Assembly (NCBI GenBank): GCA_030434875.1
Contig: JAUISW010000001.1
Span: 2,615,501-2,679,500, forward strand
DNA length: 64,000 nucleotides
Direction: 5' to 3'
Origin: Lachnospiraceae bacterium C1.1
Lineage (GTDB): Bacteria; Bacillota; Clostridia; Lachnospirales; Lachnospiraceae
In this document: piece by piece, positions 1 through 7,500 of the stretch
Layout: every line of letters starts with the position of its first letter
How positions within the stretch are numbered: position 1 is the first letter of the stretch
The notes under the pieces: model-generated
Seen by the model: the letters and a program-made list of their open reading frames with translations, nothing else
The model's database searches: none
Told to the model about the DNA's origin: nothing
Program-made: the position numbers and the translations under genes

Positions 1-28
1 TCCTGACAGCCACCGCGCCAGCGGCCTG

Positions 29-149
29 CTCTTGACTGGATAAAAATAAATGCTAAAATGCCCTGACCAACTGAGAAAAACCTATTGTTCTTGAGTTCTT
101 CGCCGTCGGTGACGACATTTCAGCATTTATTTTTATTTGTAGTCAAGAG
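29..149. repeat. Long imperfect inverted repeat (about 32-bp arms)
   Basis: The left arm (29-60) begins CTCTTGACT and ends AAATGCTAAAATG. The right arm (116-149) is its near-exact reverse complement, ending AGTCAAGAG, with a small bulge and one mismatch. The 55-base loop contains further short complementarity around 97-115. No convincing coding frame is visible. It could be the end of an upstream element, a small hairpin RNA or a MITE-like repeat. The window starts 28 bases before it, so context is missing. Confidence 0.55.
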
Positions 150-197
150 TGGCGTCAACTTGACAATAAAATATATTTTTGAATTGTAAATTACAGT

Positions 198-408
198 AAT
201 CCGCATTTACTGCGGGTTCCGTATGATTAAGTAAAACAAGCTACAAACAGGCCCGCAGCGTAACTGCATTAAGTGGCTTGTTTGAGTAGAGTACTTAGCG
301 AGGTTTTCTCGAGCTTAGTACGAACCATACAAGTTTGCTTAGCGAGGTTCTTTCGAGCTTAGCAAGCTTGTTTGCATGACTTTGAGGCACGCAGTGGCGA
401 AAAGTCAT
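198..408. repeat. Array of five short hairpins, non-coding
   Basis: Five consecutive stem-loops fill this gap: CCGCA/TGCGG (201-215), AAACAAGC/GCTTGTTT (234-283), GTACTTAGC/GCTTAGTAC (291-321), TTGCTTAGC/GCTTAGCAA (335-365) and ATGACTTT/AAAGTCAT (376-408). The third and fourth are sequence-related copies that share TTAGCGAGG and TCGAGCTTAG. Bases 198-220 are identical to 21090-21112, which is the core of another terminator-like hairpin in this window. This is probably a dispersed intergenic repeat; the last stem could also terminate the small gene at 418-591. Confidence 0.6.
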
Positions 409-417
409 AACTTCCCA

Positions 418-591
418 TCATCTCTTTTCTCTTTTTCTTCCGTTGGGGAACCAGCCTCTCTCAACTCTCTTCTCCTGCTCAAATAGTTCCACAATGCACC
501 AGATGCAGGTAATTCCAAGAATAGGATGAAATATACCGGTGCAAAGAAGCATAAATACGCCTATTATCAGGCCATCGATATGAAAGTTCAT
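418..591 (-). CDS. Small membrane protein, DUF4491-like (57 aa)
   Basis: This short frame starts at ATG 589-591 behind a clear GGGAGG site spaced 5 bases from the start, and ends at TGA 418-420. The peptide opens with MNFHIDGLIIGVF, continues with a GIFHP motif and ends with IVELFEQEKRVERGWFPNG. The N-terminal GLIIG..GIFHP pattern and the C-terminal ELFEQEKRV.KGWFP pattern match my recollection of the DUF4491 family of Lachnospiraceae membrane proteins. That family is usually about 100 residues, so the middle helices appear to be missing here. Function is unknown. It stands alone, followed by the hairpin array. Confidence 0.6.
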   Translation of the reverse strand: MNFHIDGLIIGVFMLLCTGIFHPILGITCIWCIVELFEQEKRVERGWFPNGRKREKR

Positions 592-665
592 TTTTTCCTC
601 CCAAATTTATGCAAAAATCTCATTTTTATAAATCTTTCTTTCATAATAGTTTATAAATTGTTAAC

Positions 666-693
666 TTGAAACTTTTCCAGAATTGACTATAAT
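666..693 (+). promoter_or_regulatory. Predicted sigma-A promoter for the 57-aa ORF at 772
   Basis: TTGAAA (666-671) and TATAAT (688-693) are separated by 16 bases. Transcription would begin near 700, just before the 711-756 hairpin. Confidence 0.5.
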
Positions 694-710
694 ATAATTA
701 TAAGATTTGT

Positions 711-756
711 ATACAATATACATCTAACCTCCCCCCTTTTCCGATGTATATTGTAT
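711..756 (+). promoter_or_regulatory. Perfect 14-bp inverted repeat in a 5' leader, touching the RBS
   Basis: ATACAATATACATC (711-724) and GATGTATATTGTAT (743-756) are perfect complements around an 18-base loop. The loop carries a pyrimidine tract (CCTCCCCCC, 729-737) that could pair with the GGGAAGGAG ribosome site at 757-765. Either an operator dyad or an RNA switch that hides the ribosome site would fit. No known riboswitch class is recognised. Confidence 0.6.
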
Positions 757-771
757 GGGAAGGAGTCGGAT

Positions 772-945
772 ATGAGTACAACAAACGATCTCGTATTTAA
801 CATAGAGAATTTGTTCAATTACAGTGTATCTGATCAGGTAGATGCTCTTAACAGCATGATGCTTGTCAGTGAAGCTGCAAGTTCGGATTATCCGACCAGT
901 AACAAAGATAATCTTTCCCTAACCCTAACCAACGTTTCGGCTTAA
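772..945 (+). CDS. Unrecognised small protein (57 aa)
   Basis: The ATG at 772 follows an AAGGAG site spaced six bases away. An in-frame ATG at 751 lies inside the hairpin arm and has no ribosome site. The peptide is acidic and polar (starts MSTTNDLVFNIENLF, ends LSLTLTNVSA), with no Cys, no signal peptide and no membrane segment. A promoter, structured leader, good ribosome site and immediate terminator (975-1010) argue that it is expressed. It is one of very few plus-strand genes here and has no modifying-enzyme neighbour, so a peptide precursor role is only a guess. Confidence 0.5.
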   Translation: MSTTNDLVFNIENLFNYSVSDQVDALNSMMLVSEAASSDYPTSNKDNLSLTLTNVSA

Positions 946-974
946 AGCCGGAATTGGTTTACTTTCCTCTTCTC

Positions 975-1010
975 GGGCACCGGTGCTTCCCCTGGCACGG
1001 TGCCCTTCTT
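975..1010 (+). terminator. Rho-independent terminator after the 57-aa ORF
   Basis: GGGCACCG (975-982) pairs with CGGTGCCC (998-1005) and is followed by TTCTTTCTTT on the plus strand. It also separates this gene from the convergent DegT gene. Confidence 0.8.
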
Positions 1011-1021
1011 TCTTTATATCT

Positions 1022-2314
1022 TTATTTAAAACATCTCTTTATGATATCAATAATTATATCCTGCTCTTCCGGCTTCATTTTATTATCACTCGGAAGGCAG
1101 AGACCACGTTCAAAAATATCCTCTCCAATATCCTGAACCCCGTCATCAGACTTAATATATGCATTACTTATGGCTCTGCCGCTGCCTTTAGCTGTTATAA
1201 AAGGATTCAGACGATAAATAGGCTGCATGTGCATAGGCTTCCAGATCGGTCTTCCCTCTGCGTTGAATTCGGCTATTTTTTCAAGTATCTCTGTCGGGCA
1301 GCTTTTGCCCTCTTCTGTTATATACAGAGCATCTTTTTCGCCCCTGACCTGCTTACACATGGCTTCCTTATCTATTATCAGACAGCTGAGCCAGAAATTA
1401 GGCTCCGAATTCTTCTCATCAAACGGATTCATTTTTACCGGAAGATCCTTAAATCCTTCTTTGTATCTTTCATATATCGCCCTTTTCTGCGCAATATGCT
1501 CTTCAAGATAAGGCATCTGGCCGCGGATAACTCCTGCAATAACATTGCTCATTCTGTAATTATATCCAAGCTCTTCGTGCTGATACCAGGCTGCATCTTC
1601 CCTCGCCTGAGTCGACCATTTTCTGACCTTTTCTGCCTGAACCTTGTCATCTGTGAGAAGTACGCCGCCGCTGCTTCCGGTAATTATCTTATTTCCGTTC
1701 ATCGATATTACAGACACATCTCCGAAACATCCGGTCTGCACTCCCTTATAGGTCGCCCCGAAGGACTCGGCTGCATCCTCTACGATAAGTGCGCCATGAG
1801 CATCGCATATCTTTCTGATCTCATCGATCTTTCCGGGGGTACCATATAAATGAGCGATCACGAGAAGCTTTACCTCAGGATAAATTTCAAAAGCCTTCTC
1901 CAACGCCTCAGGATCCATGTTCCAGCTGTCATATTCCGTATCGATAAAAACAGCCTCTCCGCCTTCATATGCAACAGGATTTACAGTTGCATCAAAAGTC
2001 ATATCTGAACAAAATACTTTTTTACCTTCCAGACATCCGTGTGCAACCTTCGGCTGACCGTAAAGCTTTTCTGCACAAAGCCTGATTGCAAGGTGAAGTG
2101 CAGCAGTTCCCGAAGAAAGAGCAACTGCATATTTTCTGCCTATCTTTTCTGAACAAAGACGCTCAACCTCGTTGATATTCTTTCCTACTGTTGACATCCA
2201 GTTAGTCTCATAAGCTTCCTGCATATATTTAAGCTCCTCACCATGCATGGTCGGTGTGGAAAGCCATACTTTTTCCTTAAAAGGCTCGATGCCCTTAAAT
2301 CTCTCATCAGTCAT
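1022..2314 (-). CDS. DegT/DnrJ/EryC1/StrS family PLP aminotransferase
   Basis: This 430-aa protein has the fold-type I sugar aminotransferase signature. The N-terminal WLSTPTMHGEE start is followed by ALSSGTAALHLA (cofactor phosphate loop), VEDAAESFGA (Asp that contacts the PLP nitrogen) and SMNGNKIITGSSGG (Lys that forms the Schiff base). The family transaminates keto-sugar nucleotides used for glycan, capsule or pseudaminic/legionaminic-type sugars in the cytosol. No partner sugar-nucleotide genes lie nearby, so the substrate is open. It is the last gene of a dtd-kinase-DegT operon, 21 bases behind the kinase, with AAGGAG 11 bases before ATG. Confidence 0.85.
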   Translation of the reverse strand: MTDERFKGIEPFKEKVWLSTPTMHGEELKYMQEAYETNWMSTVGKNINEVERLCSEKIGRKYAVALSSGTAALHLAIRLCAEKLYGQPKVAHGCLEGKKVFCSDMTFDATVNPVAYEGGEAVFIDTEYDSWNMDPEALEKAFEIYPEVKLLVIAHLYGTPGKIDEIRKICDAHGALIVEDAAESFGATYKGVQTGCFGDVSVISMNGNKIITGSSGGVLLTDDKVQAEKVRKWSTQAREDAAWYQHEELGYNYRMSNVIAGVIRGQMPYLEEHIAQKRAIYERYKEGFKDLPVKMNPFDEKNSEPNFWLSCLIIDKEAMCKQVRGEKDALYITEEGKSCPTEILEKIAEFNAEGRPIWKPMHMQPIYRLNPFITAKGSGRAISNAYIKSDDGVQDIGEDIFERGLCLPSDNKMKPEEQDIIIDIIKRCFK

Positions 2315-2335
2315 AATTATTATGTCTCCTTAATC

Positions 2336-3049
2336 TCAATTAAAAAAATCTAACTCTATATCTGCATCATCCGATTCATTTAAGCATATCCTTACATTGT
2401 AGAGGTCGCTGAATTCCACAAACTTTTCGGCATCTTCCCTGCTGCAGCCCGTCTTGATCTTTCTCTCTATAAGTCTTTTTCTCAAGATATCTTCATCAGC
2501 TTTTAATGAAATAGTCAGGTCTGCAAAATTTTTAAGTTCAGACCATTTATCCCTTTTAAGAAGAAGATAATTTCCCTCGAGTATTACTATATCCTCTGTC
2601 ACTATCTGCGCATCTTCTTTTGGATTATGCGTAGTACGGTCATAATCCGGCCAGCCACAGTTTTCTCCCGCTGCCAGCATTTTTACTCTTTCAATCAATC
2701 GGTCTACATCAAAAGTCTCAGGCGTCCCCTTCACATCCACCATTCTTATTTCCTTACCATCCCTTACTAGGCTGTGTGTCAGTAGATAATCCTGATATCT
2801 GTGAAATCCATCCATGCCTATCACAGCTAATGAATTCATATCAAGATCTTTTGAAAGATATTTTAAAAAGCTTAAAAGAGTTGTCTTTCCGGCTCCCGGA
2901 GGTGCAGCAAGCATCGCCAGAACTCTTTTTCCCTTCTTCTCCTGCAGCTCCTTCAGCCTTTGCAAAAGCGGCAAAAGCTGTTTTTGAATAAGTTCATCTG
3001 AATATTCAGCCTCTGTATCCAGTCCGTTGATCAATGCCTTATATTTCAT
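2336..3049 (-). CDS. P-loop nucleoside/fructose-type kinase (YggC-like)
   Basis: A Walker A loop (LAAPPGAGKTTLL, near residue 50) and a DGFHRYQDYL segment place this about 237-aa protein with the uridine kinase/pantothenate kinase-like group that includes E. coli YggC. VILEGNYLLL and an RKRLIERKIKTG lid follow the same pattern. It should phosphorylate a small sugar or nucleoside with ATP; the substrate cannot be read from sequence. I chose ATG at 3049 because GGAGG precedes it by five bases; an upstream GTG at 3073 overlaps the dtd stop codon and lacks a ribosome site. It sits 20 bases behind dtd. Confidence 0.8.
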   Translation of the reverse strand: MKYKALINGLDTEAEYSDELIQKQLLPLLQRLKELQEKKGKRVLAMLAAPPGAGKTTLLSFLKYLSKDLDMNSLAVIGMDGFHRYQDYLLTHSLVRDGKEIRMVDVKGTPETFDVDRLIERVKMLAAGENCGWPDYDRTTHNPKEDAQIVTEDIVILEGNYLLLKRDKWSELKNFADLTISLKADEDILRKRLIERKIKTGCSREDAEKFVEFSDLYNVRICLNESDDADIELDFFN

Positions 3050-3069
3050 AAATCCTCCAGCTTTGCTGA

Positions 3070-3528
3070 TCACTTACGATCAAAAATTTCATGCGAGTCC
3101 AGCATTACAGTAAAAGGTCCGTCATTTAAGAGCGACACCTTCATATCGCCTCCAAATACTCCCTTTTCAACAACCTTTACCCTTTCCTTTGCTTTTTTAA
3201 TTATATACTCATACAGATCATTTGCCATATCCGGTTTTCCTGCCTTTACAAAGGACGGTCTGTTGCCCTTTCTGCAGTCTGCATAAAGAGTGAACTGCGA
3301 GATCATTAAAAGCTCTCCGTCAACGGTCTCTATATTTAAATTTGTTTTTCCCTCCGAATCTTCAAATATCCTAAGGTCTATGAGTTTTTTAACCATTTTG
3401 TCGGCAAGTTCTTCCGTATCTGCGTCCTCGATCCCAATGAGAACCAGAAATCCCCTTCCGATCTTTCCGACAAGTTCGTTATCTACCGTGACCGATGCAT
3501 CGCTCACCCTTTGAACCAAAAATTTCAT
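3070..3528 (-). CDS. dtd: D-aminoacyl-tRNA deacylase
   Basis: The 152-residue length and the two family signatures SQFTLYADCRKGNRPSF and GPFTVMLDS (the GPV/T-type motif) identify DTD, which removes D-amino acids and glycine mischarged onto tRNA. The protein starts MKFLVQRVSDASVTVD, as is typical. An AAAGGA site precedes ATG. It is the first gene of a three-gene operon with the kinase and the DegT aminotransferase. Nothing is unusual in the sequence. Confidence 0.95.
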   Translation of the reverse strand: MKFLVQRVSDASVTVDNELVGKIGRGFLVLIGIEDADTEELADKMVKKLIDLRIFEDSEGKTNLNIETVDGELLMISQFTLYADCRKGNRPSFVKAGKPDMANDLYEYIIKKAKERVKVVEKGVFGGDMKVSLLNDGPFTVMLDSHEIFDRK

Positions 3529-3561
3529 TATTGATCATCCTTTATAAAACGTCAGAAATAA

Positions 3562-3587
3562 GGGGCCTCCATTTCAGGAAAAGCCCC
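3562..3587 (-). terminator. Hairpin terminator of the short peptide at 3613-3692
   Basis: On the minus strand GGGGCTTTTCC pairs with GGAGGCCCC, followed by TTATTTC. It separates the short peptide from dtd. Confidence 0.55.
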
Positions 3588-3612
3588 ATTCACAACTTAT
3601 TTTCTTTTACTG

Positions 3613-3692
3613 TTACTTTCTCTGATAGCCTGTTATCATTGTCATAAAAAAGCAAAAACTGTAGCCCATGCAAAAAACTTATGTTGTTTCAT
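3613..3692 (-). pseudogene. Short hydrophobic peptide gene with a one-base frameshift
   Basis: From ATG 3690-3692, behind AAAGGCGG, the frame reads MKQHKFFAWATVFAFL and stops. Shifting one base at a run of six T (3646-3651) continues as MTMITGYQRK with a stop at 3613-3615. The combined 26-residue pattern (basic start, hydrophobic core, TGYxRK end) resembles small peptides I recall from Lachnospiraceae, but I cannot name a family. It has its own TATAAT-like -10 (on the minus strand near 3733-3738) and terminator. It may be a true frameshift mutation, a sequencing error in the homopolymer, or slippage. Confidence 0.4.
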
Positions 3693-3749
3693 AATATTAC
3701 CGCCTTTCCGTTCATTAGCTTTTTTATTAATATTATAGCCCCTGTGACC

Positions 3750-3787
3750 AAAAAATGCATCCCCACAATCGTGAGGATGCATTTTTT
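3750..3787 (-). terminator. Strong bidirectional terminator ending the signalling operon
   Basis: AAAAAATGCATCC pairs with GGATGCATTTTTT around a short loop. It overlaps the stop codon of the response regulator gene and gives a U-run in both directions. Confidence 0.85.
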
Positions 3788-4550
3788 ATTTACCCATCAT
3801 TTTTCCTTCAAAATAAGTGTCTATCATGCTGACAATCTTTTCTTTTGGAAGAGATTTAAGAAGATATCCCACCGGTCTCAAAGCTATGACCTTTTTAACC
3901 GTTTCCGGCTCATTATGTCCCGTAAGGAAAATTACAGGAATATCATTTCCACTGTCAGTACGAAGCATTTCTAAAAACTGTGCTCCCGTGCAGGCCGGCA
4001 TTTCATAATCAAGCAGGATCAGATCCGGCGTTCTGGTTGAGAGAAAAGTAATCGCATTCATTGCAGAGTTTACAAGACTTACCCTGTACTTATCGCTAAG
4101 CCATTCTTTGATCGTTGTAAGCATGATACCGGAATCATCTACAACTAAAATATGCTTGCGTCTGTTCTTTTTCGCATCAGAGCCTGCCTCTGTAATTATC
4201 TCTGAAGCCATTTCGTTGGCATTGATCGGTCGATAATATTCCTTAAAGACACCACCTGCAAAAATATTCTCCTTAAGATGTTTTATATCGATCTCATAGC
4301 CTATAAGTATAAGCTCTAATCCGTTACTAATGCAGAAATCCCTCAAAAAAACAAGATCGCTGTCCGAGAATCTTGAAATATCATCAATATAAAGATAAGC
4401 AAGTTCTCCCAGCTTATTATCGTATTTCTTTATCTCATCCATATTCAATGCTGAGAAAACACATTCTATACCTTCCGCACTGACCTTCTGCATTATTGAT
4501 TTGATGATAAATGATTCGCGGTCAGAAATAAATAATATCTTATCAGCCAT
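3786..4550 (-). CDS. Two-domain response regulator (REC at C-terminus, no output domain)
   Basis: This 254-aa protein has a diverged receiver-like N-terminal half (residues 1-125, without the phospho-acceptor motif) and a good CheY-like receiver at about 134-254. The good receiver shows VVDDSG (acidic pair), LLDYEMP (phospho-acceptor Asp), FLTGHNE (Thr switch) and YLLKSLP (Lys). There is no DNA-binding domain. Its start codon directly abuts the stop codon of the hybrid kinase, so translation is coupled. I infer that it takes phosphate from the kinase's HPt domain and signals by protein contact. It is the last gene of a five-gene operon. Confidence 0.85.
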   Translation of the reverse strand: MADKILFISDRESFIIKSIMQKVSAEGIECVFSALNMDEIKKYDNKLGELAYLYIDDISRFSDSDLVFLRDFCISNGLELILIGYEIDIKHLKENIFAGGVFKEYYRPINANEMASEIITEAGSDAKKNRRKHILVVDDSGIMLTTIKEWLSDKYRVSLVNSAMNAITFLSTRTPDLILLDYEMPACTGAQFLEMLRTDSGNDIPVIFLTGHNEPETVKKVIALRPVGYLLKSLPKEKIVSMIDTYFEGKMMGK

Positions 4551-7500
4551 TTAATTAGTCTCCTTCATGTAATCGTCAATAAGCGAAATAGCTCCATCTC
4601 TGTCCACTTCTGCCATTGCTTGTTTAAGTTTCCCGTATGTTTCTGCAAATTTGTCAGGCAAACTGTATTCCGCAAATGCTTCCATCAGTTCCTTTGCCGT
4701 ATCAAAATCAAATGCCTCCAGCAATTCCTTTAAGTCATAAAGATTAGCCTTAATATCATCCTCGGCTATAAGTGGTCTGTCATCTTTTGCCGGCTTCTCT
4801 TCATCTACATTAAAGATCCTGTCAAATTCTTCATAGAACTTCCTATAATCTTCAATAACACCTTCAGTATCTGCTTCTATCTTTTCAAGATTTGATTCTC
4901 TTCCTGCCTGCTCTAGCTGCCATGCCCTCTCAGATAATTCATAAGCACCGACAAGTCTGGCCGTACTCTTCAGGGCATGTACCTGTATAGTATAGTTTTT
5001 TATATCCTTTGCATCATAAGCTTCGCGCAGCATGCTTATTCGGGTATCTGCAGTATCATGGAAATTGTGACAGATAACCTCATATACATCCTCTCCGCCT
5101 GCAAGCTCTATGCCCTTTTCAGCATCGATACCCTTTATCTCAGCTATCTTCTCTATTACAGATAATGCTTCTTCATTTTCTGCTTCTGACTCTTCATCCT
5201 TTACTGCATTTGGATCAACAATCTCTATCTTTTCTTCGGGAAGATAACTCTGTACCATTGCCTCTAACTTAACTGCATCAAGCGGCTTGGAAAGATAATT
5301 CGTGTATCCCATCTTAAGATATTCTTCTCTTGCACCCTTTACAGCATGCGCAGTAAGAACAATGATCGGTGTATCTGCATTTAACGGACAATTAGCACGA
5401 ATTGCCTTCATCGTTTCCTCACCGTTCATTTCAGGCATCATCGAGTCAAGGAAGATTATATCATATTTCTTTTCTTTTGCCATTTCAACTGCTTTTTTAC
5501 CGCTGAGGCTCGTTTCTATTTTAACCTTTGTTCTCTTTAACAGATTCTCGGCAACAATAAGGTTCATCTCTACATCGTCAACGATAAGGATCTCAGCATT
5601 TGGTGCATGGAATTTTTCGTCCATTAAAGCTTCATCACATGCCTCTTCTCTTCTGGATTTGTAATCTCCTATCTTATCTAAAGATCTCACCGGCTGCATG
5701 ATCACAAATGAAAAACAAGATCCCTCTCCATAAACGCTGGATACTTCCAGCTTACTTCCCATTATATCGAGAAGGTTCTTTGTAATGCTCATTCCAAGAC
5801 CGGTACCTTCGATCTTTTTATTTCTCTTTTCATCAAAACGGCTATAGGGTGAGAAAAGTCTGTCGATATCTTCTTCCCTGATACCGATTCCGGTATCTTT
5901 TATGCTTACCTTAAGAAGTATATTCTGCTCATCTACATTTTCGTGATGCATAGAGAATGTAACAGAGCCTTTTTCCGTATATTTTACAGCATTATTTAAA
6001 ATATTCAATATGATCTGTGTGATACGTACCTCATCACCATAAAGTCTCTCAGGAATTTCCGGATCGATATCGAGCTTAAGATCAAGGTTCTTGCTGTCAG
6101 CCTTTGGCTTTGTCATATTTACAAGGTCATTTACTACCGAACTCAGGCTGTATTCTCCGAGAACAAGCTCAAATTTTCCGGATTCTATTTTTGAGAAGTC
6201 TAATATGTCATTTATAAGTGAAAGCAGGTTTCTGCTGGCGCTGTGAATATCTCTGGCATAATTTCTGATAGTCTCATTTTTCGCCTCTCTCATGATCATG
6301 GTATCCATTCCTATGATCGCATTGATAGGCGTTCTTATCTCATGTGACATCGATGCCAGAAATACTGACTTCGCCTTATTTGCACTTTCTTCAGATTTAA
6401 GAGCTCTCTCAAATGCCTGTGCCTTTTCTCTCTCAAGCTTTGCAACAACCTTATCATGCTCATCCTTCTGGGTTTTTGTCATTGAACGCAGACTGAATAA
6501 TACTATCGTTATGACAGTAAATACGAGCACAAGTGTGAACATGGCAAAGAAATATATCTTAAATCCATAAGTCTCATGGGTCTCCATTTCCTTATTGAAT
6601 TTATAGATCTTATCAGATACAGTCCTGCCCTCTTCATTCAGAACTTCTATATGAAATTCATGAAGTCCATATGGGAGCCGCTCATAATATATGGATTCAA
6701 GCTCGCTCTGCGCCACCTCTTTTTTCTTTTCATCAACGCCAGTCATATAATAGCGGACATAAGGATCCATCCTGGTATAATTATTCACGCATATATTTAA
6801 TTCAAGGCTTGCTACTCCCTTCGGGATATTTATTGTATCATTACTGAAAATAACCCTTTCCGTACCATTCATTTTAATAGTCAGAAGTTCAGCCTTGTAA
6901 TCCTTTATCCTGGATTTATAATTCTTTGTATCAAGCTCATAGACTCCATTGTTCCCTGCCATTAAAAGATGCCTGCCTTCAGCCATACAGTTCCAGGCAT
7001 TGCTGGTAAGACTTCCCGGAAGCCCGTCTTTGGCATCCAACAAAGTATATTTAAGGTTTGCCTCATTAGAGATAAAGTCCTCATAATCTACGATATATAC
7101 TCCTGCTCCGCCTAAAATAAAGAGTTCATCGTCATTCATAATAAGATCGTAATTATTAAAATAAGGTATGCCATTAAGTTCCCTTACGGTAAAGTTCTCA
7201 TCAAGGAAACATATTCCACTTCCCGTCAGGACAAAACAACCTGTTCCTTTTTTATTCTCCACAATCCTGAGAATTACACTGGTCGTTAAACCGGATTCCG
7301 TTGATATATAACCGTCTGCATTTTCATTAGAAATGCGTAATACACCATCTCCATCAGTTCCGGCAAGTATATTACCATTGGAAAGTTCTGTAATATTAAG
7401 TACCCTTGTTGATTTTAATTCCCGTCCAAGTCTGAGTTTCTTTACTATCTCACGATCCTTAATAAAACTGAGTCCCTCATCATCAGAAATGATCAGCGAA

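Noticed and set aside
291..365. Two related repeats considered as a CRISPR fragment
   Set aside because: There are only two units, each a self-complementary hairpin with different flanks, no regular spacers and no cas genes.
711..756. Known riboswitch or T-box upstream of the 57-aa ORF
   Set aside because: No conserved riboswitch core, T-box sequence or downstream metabolic gene; it is a simple perfect hairpin only.
983..1849. Long open frame on the plus strand (288 codons)
   Set aside because: It lies antisense to the DegT aminotransferase, has no ribosome site or recognisable domain, and its composition is explained by the codon pattern of the real gene.
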